Translations under genes and position numbers: made by a program | The notes under the pieces: model-generated | Database searches by the model: none | What the model was told of the DNA's origin: nothing | The model's input: the letters and a program-made list of their open reading frames with translations, nothing else | Part shown: positions 13,464 to 24,654 of the stretch, piece by piece | How the letters are laid out: each line of letters begins with the position of its first letter | How positions within the stretch are numbered: position 1 is the first letter of the stretch | DNA from: Epichloe hybrida | Taxonomy: Eukaryota; Ascomycota; Sordariomycetes; Hypocreales; Clavicipitaceae | Direction: 5' to 3' | DNA: 64,000 nt | NCBI GenBank assembly: GCA_019022495.1 | Contig: JAFEKR010000006.1 | Location: forward strand, 558,001 to 622,000

Positions 13464-15364
13464 TGGGCGAGCTAGGATAATCCCACCTGAGATGTGCAAA
13501 CGATGTTCCAGCTCGTGGCAAACCCTATTACACACTTGGCATACATACGTATATACATGCATACGTACATACATACTTGAACGAGTATAGGCACAGGAGC
13601 AGAGCAGCAAAGGATGGGCTGCGTAAAGGAGCAGCGTTTTGGCGTCTACCAATTCTTGACTTTTTACATTGATACCCTGGCGATTCTCATTCGGGCAAGG
13701 CACACGGACGGCGGCAGAAGGCGACTGGATTTTCGCGAACCAATTTGTTTATGAACGATGGTTGATGAATGATAATGTGGGGTGACTGGCCTCGTTCCTT
13801 TATGACTTGGCTCGCAATTGTTATCGGATGTTATAACGTCCGGAGGAAATCGAAATTTTTCGGACCCAATTTCGAGTTCGTTGATGATCTTTGTCGGCCC
13901 GACAGTCCGAGCACGACGGCACGACGCACGATGCAGACAGGCTAGCACATGGGGCATCTTCCTATTTACCCGCGTGGACGTTCACATGCGCATCAATGTC
14001 TTTCCTTGTTGAGTCATGTTCGATCCAAAGCGAGCAAATGGGATGCTGTGATTTTGCATCTACACTGCGCTTTATTGGATTTTTTTGGGGTTTCTTTGCG
14101 TCGCAATTCATCATGAGACCAAGTAACGCTTAACGACTACCAACGTCTCTTGGGGTGCCATTTTTTCTTTTCTTTTCTTATTCTCGGTTGAGGGTTTTTT
14201 TTTTTTTTTTTTTTTTTTTTGCCGTGAGGCTTACGCGCGCCGGCGTGATACCAAGAAGACGAACAAGGGGAGAGGGGTGTGGTGGCAACGTACGTCGACT
14301 GATGCCCACTGGCAAGGCAAGCAAGCCTTTTGACGACAGCAGAGCAGGAATTTGTGCAATAGTACCGGTAATATGGGCTACCCGAATGGGGAGTCGCACT
14401 TGGATGGATTGATGACATGATAATGCGAGTTCACGTTATGGGATGGGGTGTCTTAAAAAGTTCTTCAGGAGTGTCTTTGTGTCTGGTGTCCGGGTGTCGA
14501 ATTCGAGACGGCCATGGACGGTGCCAAGGCCACGACCAAAAGCTGTAATAGTGAAGATTGGGGGAGAGGACTCAGCAAGAAATGGATAGGATTTTCATCG
14601 TGAGCACTGACGTTGGTGCCACAATTTTGACCTTGTCCATCCATGGCTTGGCGTGGTCCCGGACGCAGGGCGCACTACAGCATGGACTGACGCTGTACGG
14701 TGAGGCAGGCCCCCTTTTGACTTGATCCGTTGTTGCATTCGTCGCATTCGGGATTTGGGCTTGGGAATGAGGAGGGCAGATTCAAATGCAAAGCTGAATA
14801 TCCCCGACGACGAATTTCTCATTCCTAGTCGGGTGAAGTTGCTTGATAGTACTACGTATGCAGGCATCATGCTGGTTCAGCCGATGTTGTCGTCATAGGC
14901 ATCAAACACATTTGGCGACCCGCCGATGCGCTCGTTCCCTTACATGAGAAGCTCTTTTTCGTACAACGTCGACAGAAAGGTTCGCCACCTTCACATTAGA
15001 AAGGAGCATAGGACCACCATGTACGGGACAGAAAGAAATTCCATTCGGATTATACGACTTGTCATGCTTCATTGCTCCCGTCGCTGCAACACGAGGCAGT
15101 AGCGTAAGCCTTTATATTAATGTATTTCAATGCAGACATAAAATAACAAGTCAGCCCTAGAACGCACAATAACCATCCAACCAGCAAAATGTTGCGCCGG
15201 TGTATCATGATGTAGCAGTGGGCCACGCCAGACCGACTACCATTGTTGAAGCAAAACAAGACACAACAAATAACAACAAAAAACGCCCTATGAACCCATT
15301 CCTTCCAGCCGATGAGTATACATGGTCAACAGCTGTCCCGGTGCACGCTCGCATGTCTCTGCTC
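13464..15364. other. Intergenic, convergent 3' ends
   Basis: Lies between the 3' ends of the DUF2841 gene (+) and the bHLH gene (-). It contains the TACA repeat and a long T homopolymer (about 14197-14220). Short frames on both strands show no domain. I see no further gene. Confidence 0.6.
13541..13577. repeat. TACA/CATA-type simple repeat
   Basis: Imperfect tetranucleotide tract (catacatacgtatatac type) about 80-115 nt after the stop codon of the DUF2841 gene, probably in its 3' UTR. Confidence 0.6.
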
Positions 15365-16372
15365 CTAAGTTGACGTGGTTGCCGCAGCTTCGTCCTTGGG
15401 CTGTGGTGGTTCCAGGCCAGCGTTTTGCGCCACTCGTTTCCACGTCTCCAATTCCCTATACAGTCGCTCGCATTCCTGCTTCAACTTGTCATTGGAGGCG
15501 CTGAGCTCCGTGATGGCTTGCTCCGTGAGCAACTTTTCCAAAGTCCACTTTTCGATGTTTTGTTGTTCATTCTCCTTCAGCTGCGAGATGAAACTGACAG
15601 CCCGCTGCAGAATCGATCCCTTGTTCTTTTCACATCCTGGGACAATCTTGGCGAGCTCGTTGATCCCTTCATTGATTGTCTCACGACGCCTTCGTTCAAC
15701 TGCTGCATGTATCAGCCAACTACGCACTCGGCTTCTGATTAAGGGCCAGACTAAATCATCGTGGCACTCACCTTCCTTGTGATTGTCCTTTCGCATCTTG
15801 TGCCACTCTTCGGAGCCTACGGTGGGCTTGGAACTAGGTGTAGCTGATGAGGTAGAGTAGCGATGACCAGGAGCTTGGGCACCGTTCGCTTGCTGGCCGA
15901 TTGTTGTTGGATCCATCATGTCGGGCTGAGGAACCTCGGGATTGAATGTCGGGTCATCATCATGGTGGTGCTCGCCGTCTGAAGCAGTCTGTGCTGCGAA
16001 TTGCTCTTCCGTCGATGGAGGGACGTGAAGGGTCGGATACATGCCCAGCGCAGCTTGCGCAGTGCTCGTAGCATTTGATGGATCCAAAGCGTCGGCGTGG
16101 TCCGGTGCCGCAGCTTGTTGCAACGCGTTGAAGTCGGCCACGCTGACGCCGTGAGCGGCGGCGGCGGCGACGGCGGCGGCGGCGGCGGCGGCGTGCGTTG
16201 CCTCGATGGCATTTTCAATAAAGGTGGCTGTATCTGCTGTCATGCTTGCTGGGGGGGCGCCACGCTTGGGACGTGGTGTGCCTGGACTGTCCGGTTCTCG
16301 CTTTCTCTTCTGTCCGGGTGAGCCGGTGAGACTGGACAAGTCAGGGTGCTCAGACACGAGAGTGTCCGACAT
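15365..16372 (-). CDS. CBF1: Cbf1/Cpf1-like bHLH transcription factor
   Basis: Exon 1 is 16372-15772, exon 2 15699-15365, with an intron at 15771-15700 (GTGAGT...GCAGCAG). Spliced product 311 residues. The N-terminal 190 residues are low-complexity, with a poly-Ala run (about 57-71), a His/Asp-rich patch and Ser/Thr-rich stretches. Splicing joins WHKMRKDNHKE to VERRRRETINEGINEL, rebuilding the basic region of a bHLH domain (helix 2 has the GSILQRAVSFI motif), followed by a long C-terminal coiled coil (about 250-295) that should mediate dimerisation. Cbf1 binds CACGTG at centromeres and promoters in yeast and controls sulfur-amino-acid and respiratory genes. The intron is 72 nt, in frame and without a stop, so the unspliced message also encodes a full-length product of 335 residues with a split basic region. 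Two CACGTG sites lie upstream (17311, 17722). Confidence 0.85.
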   Translation of the reverse strand: MSDTLVSEHPDLSSLTGSPGQKRKREPDSPGTPRPKRGAPPASMTADTATFIENAIEATHAAAAAAAVAAAAAHGVSVADFNALQQAAAPDHADALDPSNATSTAQAALGMYPTLHVPPSTEEQFAAQTASDGEHHHDDDPTFNPEVPQPDMMDPTTIGQQANGAQAPGHRYSTSSATPSSKPTVGSEEWHKMRKDNHKEGECHDDLVWPLIRSRVRSWLIHAAVERRRRETINEGINELAKIVPGCEKNKGSILQRAVSFISQLKENEQQNIEKWTLEKLLTEQAITELSASNDKLKQECERLYRELETWKRVAQNAGLEPPQPKDEAAATTST

Positions 16373-17310
16373 ATTGATTGGAAAGGGAAGGATTCAAGAG
16401 ACCAATGCCGATATTCTTTGAGCGGAGGACCGGAGGACCGGAGGGATGTAGCGACCAATGTGACTCGTGGCCTCAACACTGTGAGCAGGTGCGTTAGATG
16501 TTAGATAATCTTCAAATTGACACAACAGTATGCACAAGCCAAAGGCGGCGATAGGAAAGGACCGAAACAAGAGTGAATTTGGTATCTGTATGTCTGTACT
16601 TGTCGGTAGTAGACGTGAAAATTCGGTACACAGCCCTTCCATTCATACAAATGAGCCAGGTGAATGAAACAGTGTTCGACGGACCTAAAATGCATGATTT
16701 GGCCACACAGATACAGCTCGGCAATGAAGCGCTTGCTTCTGCACCGAACCGAGAACAAGGTTCGCAGGGCCGACGCAGCCGCCGCCGCCGCCGCCGAGAT
16801 GGTTCGATTAATATAACGCTTTCGAGACCAGGACGGGCGGTGCGCTCAATCTCATGCAAACTCGCGGTTGCATTGCGGGGAGCGAACAGGCCAAGGTGGT
16901 TCATTTTCATCTTGTCACGGTTGCGTCGCGACCTCTTGCGATGCCTCGCGGGCGACGGTGGACGGCAAACCATCATGTCGAACGTCGATCAAAAGTTGGC
17001 TGTGGACCGCGTCTCCGTATGCATGCCTCATGAAGCGTTGTGAAGTCGTCACTGGACGGCTCATTGAGACTGACTGGGACGATGAGCTTGCTTGCTTGCG
17101 ACACACAAGCCAGTCTTGGGCGCCGTGAGCAGATTTTCACTCATCGCGCCGATGCCTGAGAAAAAGCAGGACCAAAGCGACGCCGAAATCCATCAAAGGC
17201 ATTGTCGCATTCATCAAAACGACATTGTGAACAAGGAGAGCAGTCGCCTACTGCGGACATACCTCGCAGATCATGTGCTCTGGAGACTCCCAGATCACGG
17301 GTTTTCGATT

Positions 17311-17316
17311 CACGTG
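17311..17316. promoter_or_regulatory. E-box CACGTG between CBF1 and FYV10
   Basis: Perfect CACGTG about 0.94 kb upstream of the bHLH gene start and 1.1 kb upstream of FYV10. Cbf1-type factors bind this hexamer, so autoregulation is possible. A hexamer is expected by chance many times in 64 kb, so this is weak. Confidence 0.25.
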
Positions 17317-17632
17317 TTTTGCGTGATCAATCTCGTGATATCGCGCCGGGTGGGCGTCGAATAAGTCACCGCAGGCAGACCCGCAGCTTTGGACAAGGGC
17401 ACAACGGAAACGTGCAGAAGGCTGGAGCAACGAAGAAATATTATTAAAAAAAAAAAAAAAAAAAAAAGAAGAGAGAGAAAGAGAGAGAGAGGGCCAGGAA
17501 GTAATGGAATCGTGGCAGTACTCTTCAGGGAAGCTCCAACACGAGATTCTTATGCTTACAAGGGGCGAATCTCGGAGTAGGACCAAGTTGCGTACGTCGC
17601 GCCAAAACGGACGAGGCACTGGCGTTTCTGGG

Positions 17633-17663
17633 CCTGGTCTGGTCTGGTCTTGTCTGGTCTGGT
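17633..17663. repeat. CTGGT pentamer tandem repeat
   Basis: Six or seven imperfect copies of CTGGT/CTTGT, directly visible. Non-coding interval between two divergent genes. Confidence 0.7.
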
Positions 17664-17721
17664 GGTGTTCTGGGGGGGGCACTTCGGGTCACGCGGCGGG
17701 CGACGAGGTCGACTAGTCGAA

Positions 17722-17727
17722 CACGTG
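17722..17727. promoter_or_regulatory. Second E-box CACGTG between CBF1 and FYV10
   Basis: Second CACGTG in the same divergent interval, 0.7 kb before the FYV10 start. Function is inferred only from the presence of a Cbf1-like gene next door. Confidence 0.25.
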
Positions 17728-18425
17728 CAGGCGGGCGATGCTGAGGTGATAAAAATAATTGGAGGGGGGGGAGGCATTGAAGGCTCCCACCTCTGTTTGT
17801 CGACGGCGGCGGAGTCTGCCTGAGGCCATTATCTATCTGACCCAATCACAGTCGTTGGCTTGACACACTGGGTCTCGGCTTGCAGCTGCTGGCGCCCCTT
17901 CCAAGCTGCTCCCTGCACATTCCACAAGGAGAGAGAGAGCATGCGAGACGGAGTATTGCTATTCGTGCGGCCAGAAATTGAGACGGGAGACGAGGGGAGA
18001 CGAGGGGAGACGAGAGGGAGCAATCACCAGACCCCAGTTACCCCACCCATCATCAAGAGCTCGAAACAACAACGACTCGAAATATGCTCATAATGACTTT
18101 GCACGAGGAGAGTTGAATCACACGATATTCTACAAGGCAAACCCAGCCGACCATTGATTGATGCCCAGACTTCCCCGGTTATCTTCGAAGAACCCCCCGT
18201 AATAATATGTACGGAGGACATCTCCATTCTCTTATCGATAGGGTGCCCGGTCGGAGTGGGGCAAAAGGGGGGTGGGGGAACAATCCCCACCCGACGACGA
18301 CTTTCCGCAACCACGGACCATGGACCACGGAGCTTGACCTCATCGCCAGACCTGCATTCAAACACACAACGAACCTCTCTGTCCCTAGAAATACTACAAA
18401 GCCTGCCTCCTCCAGGGTGCCCGCC

Positions 18426-19828
18426 ATGGCCGACCATGAACAGTCTACACTCAAGCACAGCGAACACCTGATACTAGTAAGAAGCTATCCCGCCAGAACG
18501 CGATGCGATGTGGAACACGTTTTGAACATTCACCACGGCTAACATCTGGGCAACCCGGCGGTGATCTAGGACCAACCTCTCCTACGTCTCCCACATGAGC
18601 TCCTCCGAAAAAACTTCCGCTCCGCCCATTTCACCATCGAGAAAGACACGTCTGCGCTCAAAACTTTGCTCAAGGACTCTGCCACGGCGGCCGTGTCCGG
18701 GCGAGCCTCCCAGCAAGAGGTTCTCCGCAACATCGACACCATGATCACCCGAATGAAGGGGGTGAAGAGGAAACTCACGACTTACGCAGACGAAGAGTCT
18801 CGCTTGCACCACCAGACAGCTGCCCGCATCGCACACCTGGACGAGCTATACACCATGCGCAGCGTAGATGATGTCAAGTACGAGTCCTGGAGCCGACGGC
18901 GTCTCGATCGACTAGTGGCCGACTATCTCCTGCGGCATGGATTCAACCAAAGTGCCAGTGAGCTGGCAGAAGAAAAGGGCATGCAGGACCTAGTCGACGT
19001 AGAGACCTTTGTGAACACGAGCCGCATCAGGGAGGCCTTGCTGGGGGGCAGCGTCGCCGAGGCACTCGCCTGGTGTACAGACAACAAGAAAGAGCTGCGA
19101 AAGATGGAGGTATTACCCTATGAGCCTATTGTTCCCCCCCCATTCTCACTCCATGGTACACGCACATCCAATCCACTAACCAAAGAACAACCACACGACA
19201 GAGTAAACTCGAATTCATGCTCCGCCTACAACAATACATTGAACTGATTCGAACGCAATCCGAAGAAAAGCTCATTGAAGCAATAGCCCACGCCAAGAAA
19301 TACCTCCTACCGTACTGGACAACGTACCCGAAAGAAGTCCAACAGGCCTGTGGCCTCCTGGCGTTTCCTCCCGGCGGAGCCGCCTCATCCGCCTACTCCA
19401 ATCTGTACAAGCCCTCAAGATGGGCAGAGCTAGCCGATCTGTTCACCAGCGCGCACAACAACCTCCTCGCTCTGCCTGCCGTGCCTCTCCTCCATGTGGC
19501 TCTCTCATCGGGACTATCAGCCCTCAAGACCCCCGCCTGCCACTCCTGTGCCGCTCACCACGGCCAAGGCACGTCTACCCTCGGCCACGGCGTGTGCCCC
19601 ATCTGCTCCACCGAGCTCAACGAGCTGGCCAGTAACGTGCCGTACGCGCACCACACCAAGAGTCACGTAGAGCACGATTTGATTCTCCTTCCCAACGGAA
19701 GGGTATACGGCTCCCGGAGACTACAAGACCAGGCCAAAAAGGCAGGCTTGCCGTCAACATTGGTCAAGGACCTCCAGACCGGGGAGGTGTTTCCTGTTGA
19801 AGGCTTGAAAAAGGTATACATCACGTAG
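18426..19828 (+). CDS. FYV10: FYV10/GID9, subunit of the GID/CTLH E3 ubiquitin ligase
   Basis: Exons 18426-18476, 18570-19109 and 19202-19828, all junctions phase 0, giving 405 residues, the usual length for the family. The order is typical: N-terminal helical region, LisH motif ([20 protein letters not shown], about 148-167), CTLH region (about 180-245), CRA region and a C-terminal degenerate RING of the RING-Gid type (CHSC...CPIC, about 324-370). Gid9 pairs with Gid2 to form the catalytic RING heterodimer that ubiquitinates gluconeogenic enzymes in yeast; MAEA is the animal counterpart. The tiny first exon (17 codons) was placed because its GTAAGA donor and the TAG acceptor at 18569 join a continuous frame onto the conserved [16 protein letters not shown] segment. 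Confidence 0.92.
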
Positions 19829-20585
19829 AAGGGCTTACTGGGGCAGCCACCCTTACCTCCAAGGATGATGAAATAAAAAGGGGAAACCAAAAAAAAAAAA
19901 AAAAAGTTCATGTTACCGATAACCGTCTTATGTAGTGGGTTAAGTAGCGGAACCATTGTATTTATGCAGCGGATATTTTTTTTAGGATTTTCATCGGCGT
20001 TCAGGACAGGGTGCCTCGGCACGGCACAGCGCGAATTGCACAACAATGACGTAACAATTACATGGCCGTCACGGCTTCTCGACACAACAAAAAGTACTCT
20101 CTTTTTTTTTTTTTTTCCAACCTGACGAAATGTATCGACTTAGCTACATTATTCGGTTCCCATGCCCGTGTCGTGTGCCCCTCCGCTCCAAACTCCCAGA
20201 ACCTTGAAAATAGGATGCTGGCGCTGTCCACCACGCATTGGCTGACTTTGCCCGCGCGTCTGACCTTGGTGAAAGCACTTGACAAGAAAATTGCAGGAGA
20301 CAATATAACAATATACATGGTCAAGCCAGACTAGTCCAGCCGTGATAACCACGGACCATGCATAAGCGGGCACAGGATCCAGTTGTTGAGATTCTCGTCA
20401 AAGAGTGCAGCCCCGACTGAACAACCCCCCCCATGAATCAAATGCACGCGAACCAAAATCGACGAGAGTCACCATGTAAAAACGGCAGAGTATAGAGGAC
20501 ATGTACATGTGACGTCGCGTCCCTTGTTCTTCAAAATTGTAGCGTTTCAAGGCATAGGAGGTAATTGGCAGCCGTTTGCAGATCC
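19829..20585. other. Convergent 3' intergenic region
   Basis: Between the 3' ends of FYV10 (+) and CAF1 (-). Contains an A-rich tract near 19889-19906 and T tracts near 20102-20116. No gene seen. Confidence 0.6.
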
Positions 20586-22180
20586 CTACCTGCTGTTGCC
20601 GGCAAAGGCAAAACTTCCAAAGACACCACCACCTCCGCCGGGTGTCATGGGCCCCATCTGCGCCATGTTGTTGCCATTGTGGTTCTGCGCGGCAGCAGGA
20701 CTGCTGACAAGGCCGGCAGGTGCCGTGTGGGGGGTGCTCGGAGCTCCGCCGCCGTTCATGCCGTGATCGTTTCCTCCCCCTTGACCCATCGCGGCCATGG
20801 GTCCCAATGGACCTTCTGGGACGCCGAGCCCCCATACCCTGCCGACATGGGCTTCTGGAATATCGCCAGTGAAGATCTTGTCGCGCATTTGGAAAAACAC
20901 CTTCCCAGTAAGCAGGGAGTCTGACCCGGCCTGGTGCGCGGCACCGATTCGTTTGATCTTGAGGGTTTCGGCAATGTTTTCGAGGCCTGACTTGTGCTCG
21001 AACTTGTTGAGAATTTCCGTGCTGCTGGGGTCGCTTGGTGTGAGATATCCTTGGCCGTGTAACTTGATGGCAAACTTCATCAGGTGCTTGACGTCATAGG
21101 TCGTGGGGAAGTATAGCTTCATTTTGTGGTCAAAGTCGACTTCGTCGTTGGGTAATGGCGTGCACATGAGAAGCTTGGTAAGGTATCCAAAGTCGTAGCC
21201 TCCGTGGAAGGATATCCATTTGACACTGTCGAAGCAGACTAGGCCCGAGGGGATTAGCAGGGACGCAAACTCGTGGGGGTCAATTCCATCGCGCTCGAGG
21301 AGGTTGAAGTCGATGCCGGCCTGTTGTAGAGATTCGATTGACTTCTCGTTGTACATGTCTTCTTTGAGTGAGAATCTGAAGTTGAACTGCCATGAGTAAG
21401 GGAATGGTCCTTGGCTCGCCGTTCTTCTGTCAGCAGGTCCCAGGCCGAGGTCAGGTCCTGGTCTTGCCGGTGGTGTCTCGCCATCCTCATTGAACAGCGT
21501 CAAGCCGATCTGAATGACCTTGAGCATGTCCACGTTGGTTCTTAAACATTGATAATGGTAATCGCTTTTGCCTCGAAATCCACCCATCGGCCTTGCTACA
21601 ACACCGGGAAATTCCGTGTCCTGTCGCCCCGTCATGTCAGCATCGACTTCAGTATTCTTTGGCAAAGTGCGCTGGTGGAGATGCCGCCCGCACAACAAGG
21701 AAGGCCAAGAACTGGCAGGCGCAAAGAAGAGTTTACCATAGCAATATACGGATATTTATCCACCAAGTCTCTCAGCACAGCCATCTCCTCATGCAAATTA
21801 TTCTTCCACACTTCTCGTATTCTCCCCTTGTTAGACTGGGACCGCATGGTAGGGTGCTCCATCAACATGCCATGCTGCACTTGTCCAGCATGTTGAGGCT
21901 GCTGCAAGCCTGCCGGACCATGGGCAAACCCAAGTCTGGCACTTTGACTACCAAATCCTGTGTCTGAAAATCCTGCACCATTGAGGCCGCCATTGAGGCC
22001 GCCACCAAAGGCATTGCCATTGGCACCAGCGATAAATGGACTGATCTGGCCATTGGCGTTGAGATATTGGTTGCCGCCCATGGGACCACCCTGGGGCTGG
22101 CCATGGGAAGAAAATCCAGGCTGGTGAAAGGGTCCGCCGACGCCTGGTCCGGCGCCGAAGCCCCTGATCTGCGGCGGCAT
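20586..22180 (-). CDS. CAF1: CAF1/POP2 deadenylase, CCR4-NOT complex
   Basis: Exon 1 22180-21737, exon 2 21620-20586; intron 21736-21621 (GTAAAC...CAG, 116 nt, phase 0); 492 residues from the chosen start. The N-terminal 100 residues are Gly/Asn/Gln-rich, followed by IREVWKNNLHEEM and the DEDD nuclease fold: DTEFPG (Asp and Glu ligands), GGYDFGYL, and AGSDSLLT with HQ just before it. The C-terminal 80 residues are Gly/Pro/Asn low complexity. The protein shortens mRNA poly(A) tails within CCR4-NOT. The intron ends directly before the codon of the first catalytic Asp. The start at 22180 is the first in-frame Met, but the frame stays open and Gln-rich for about 95 codons upstream without a Met, so a longer N-terminus made by an unseen upstream exon is possible. 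Confidence 0.9.
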
Positions 22181-23273
22181 GGGGTGGTTCTTATGCGTCG
22201 AGACGCTGTAACTGGGGTGGTAGGACGTGACAAGCTGCCCAACTTGCGACTTTTGCGGTTGGGGCGGCCGTTGCGGGAAGTGAGCACCAGAAGAGGGATG
22301 CTGTTGGTGCTGTTTTTGAGATTGTTGATGTTGTTGGTTTTGTTGAGATTGTCGATGTTGCCGGTTTTGTAGGGTTTGCAGGTTCGGTTGGTACTGTAGG
22401 GGCTGTTGGTTCGGTTGGTAATAGTGTGTTACCGGCTGCGCCCGACGTGGACGACGATTTGAAGGACGCTATCTCTAATGCGTCGATGAAGAAGGATTGG
22501 AGTTGTTGTGCCGCGGATGATTGTTCATTGAGAGTAGCTCAAGGGGAGTGATCGCTAGCGAGGGTGGGAAAGCGGCGAGCCGAAGTGACTTGTTGCTTGT
22601 ACGCAAGAACTGCACAGCTGTCTCAGAGAAGCGTAGGCGTCTGATCGGCCGGATCCACAGGACTCGCGACACTGAGCGACCGGATGGGATCCTGAGACCA
22701 CCTGCTTTGCGGCGAGTTGTATGGCAGCCAAGTTGTCAAGACTGTCGACAGAAAAGATGGGGTAGCCACGCGGGGGCGTGCTTATCGCGAGCGAGCGAGC
22801 GGTCGTCGGTCGGGGCTAATCGATGCTTGGATTCGCTGTCGTATATGATGATGATGACGATGATTATGGTGATAGATGAAAGCAACTTGTCGTAGAGTCT
22901 GCAGTGCGTTCCACACAGAGTGAGGCGGCGTCGAGATCACAAAGCTTTCGACCGAAAATAGGAGGGCAGGTTGGTTGCTCGTGATGGAGGCTGCGGCAAG
23001 TGCCTGCCTGTTATTACTAGCTAGTCCGAGTCCGGTCTAACACCATTTCCAAGATGGCTTGGCCCGTGCGCCTTATTGAGCTCGCAGCAGCAACTCGCCG
23101 CTTCAGCAACTACATTGTTCCGGCAGTCGACAAATGAACGCGCCTATGGGCCTGCCCATCTTGCCTGCTGCCATCTCTCCAACGCTTCGTGCTTCGTTGC
23201 GATCAAGCCCTTCGTCTCTACCAATTCCCCCCCCCCCCTGTCCCCCTCTGTACAGGCGGCTCAAATTGGCACG
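22181..23273. other. Divergent interval between CAF1 and the NDUFB3-like gene
   Basis: The CAF1-proximal 280 bases (to about 22465) read on the minus strand as an open, Met-less, Gln-rich frame continuous with CAF1 and are either coding or 5' leader. Beyond a TAG at about 22466 the frame is closed. The remainder is the promoter region of two divergent genes and contains a C homopolymer at about 23228-23238. No other gene seen. Confidence 0.5.
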
Positions 23274-23804
23274 ATGCTTCCCACCAGGTACGAATTGGCG
23301 CACGCACGCGCCCGAGCAGCGTCCGATTCCCGACCCCAAAGTAACGAACGACTTATGCAACAACGAGGAGGAATCATAGCTAACACCCACATCTTTGCCA
23401 ACTGAACAGAGTTCTCCAAGCGGCCCGCGGGTCCAAAGCCAGCATCACCGGCTTCAACATGCGCGCATTCAAAGAAGCAGCCGGACAGCCGCGATACGAC
23501 CCCTGGGAGAGAGCGTATGTCCATCCAAACCCCTCAGCACCATGATTCGTAAATCCGACCACTTCCACATCGAGTAACGCCTACTTCCAACCCGCCTCCT
23601 CGGAAATATGCTCCCAGAATTCTCCATAGTTGCTAACGTAAGTGTCGCAGCGAGGCCTGGAGATACGTCGGCACCTTCTCCCGATGGAACCGATTCAAGG
23701 GCTCCCTGCCCGGTCTGGGCACCGCCACCGTCGCCTTCGCCGGATACTGTCTCTACGAGCATTTTTTCATACAAGATGAACACCACGGAGAGGCGCATCA
23801 CTAA
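23274..23804 (+). CDS. NDUFB3: NADH dehydrogenase (complex I) B12/NDUFB3-type subunit
   Basis: Found by splicing, as no single frame shows it. Exon 1 is 23274-23287 (14 nt, MLPT plus two bases), exon 2 23410-23514, exon 3 23651-23804; introns of 122 and 136 nt have GTACGA/GTATGT donors and CAG acceptors. Product 90 residues. Exon 2 encodes ITGFNMRAFKEAAGQ and YDPWERA; exon 3 starts EAWRYVGTFSRWNRFKG and continues with one membrane segment (about 63-80, GLGTATVAFAGYCLYEHFF) and a His-rich end. This matches the fungal B12/NDUFB3 accessory subunit of mitochondrial complex I, a single-pass inner-membrane protein of about 90 residues. The first exon is the least certain part, though it restores frame and the expected length. 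Confidence 0.85.
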
Positions 23805-24654
23805 AGCAGCACTGCTGAAAAAAAAAAAAGAAGAGAAAAATCTAGACGGATGAGGACAACAGGCGGGAGGAGCGCAGGATGGAGAGATCAGCCACCATGA
23901 GAGTTTGAATGGAACAGAGGCGGTGTAAGACAAGGATGGTTAGAGGTGAGGAGAGACATTGTACATAAAAATTGACGGCGTGAAATGAGCCGCAAGAACC
24001 ATTTTTCTTATTTGTTCAATGTTTGCTCAGGCTATTTGTTGGGCTTGCACAATTGATATGTTAACGCATGTTTGGTCCTGTTCGCGTGTTGATTACTAGA
24101 TGTTCGCGCTCTTATGTTTTGGGATGAGTGGCAAGATGGGGGATTTCATTCTAGCGCAGAAGAAAAGAATGGCAACTTGTCTCGTGTTCGTATGATTGAA
24201 GACGTTATTCTTGTCCGAATCGGATTGATACCCACGGATAAGCTCACACGTTGGGATAGGATATTCTCATACTAGGAATCTTCTCAAGACTTCATTACTC
24301 TTTAATGGACTATATTATTTCTAACGACATTGTCATAATTGAAGTAGGGGAAAAAAACAAATTCACTTGGTCTCATAGGTATATCCTCTTCTTCTGCTCT
24401 AAGAGTCCTAGGTTCAAATCTCATCTCATGGTATATGCAACTATTTCAATGAACCATTTTTTTGAAGAAAAAAAAAAACATGTACTGCGTCTACCATCGC
24501 GCCAGTTTTGACCACCGGCCAGTATTCCAACCAACACGATCCCTCAACGCCAGATTCATGGCCCTGGTGCCTGACCTAGGCATGATATGTAGTGGGCATC
24601 TCTACTCAACTCGACTCGTTCAACCAGGAGCACGCAGGTCGTCCTGGTTCTTGT
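23805..24654. other. Convergent intergenic region
   Basis: 3' UTRs of the NDUFB3-like gene (+) and the coiled-coil gene (-). Apart from the tRNA-like boxes at 24368-24421 nothing is recognised. A-rich tracts lie at 23818-23830 and 24467-24479. Confidence 0.55.
24368..24421 (+). other. tRNA-like A-box/B-box pair (possible SINE relic)
   Basis: TGGTCTCATAGG (24368-24379) resembles an RNA polymerase III A box and GGTTCAAATCT (24411-24421) a B box; the spacing of about 31 nt fits a tRNA. A CTCTT/AAGAG stem (24386-24390 with 24401-24405) sits where an anticodon arm would be, but the loop is 10 nt and I cannot form acceptor or T stems. A run of A follows at about 24469. A decayed tRNA or tRNA-derived SINE is possible; chance resemblance is also possible. 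Confidence 0.2.

Larger units (their letters stand above)
16373..18425. other. Divergent promoter region of CBF1 and FYV10
   Basis: About 2 kb between two divergently transcribed genes. Holds two CACGTG hexamers, an A homopolymer followed by a GA-rich tract (about 17446-17492), the CTGGT repeat, and three copies of a GAGACGAGGG-type decamer (about 17988-18015). The frame at 16573-17043 has Arg-rich low-complexity translation and no domain, and I do not call it. Confidence 0.55.

Noticed and set aside
16573..17043. 157-codon frame upstream of the bHLH gene
   Set aside because: Contains an Arg run from a GCC repeat and no recognisable domain or splice pattern; it lies in the divergent promoter region.
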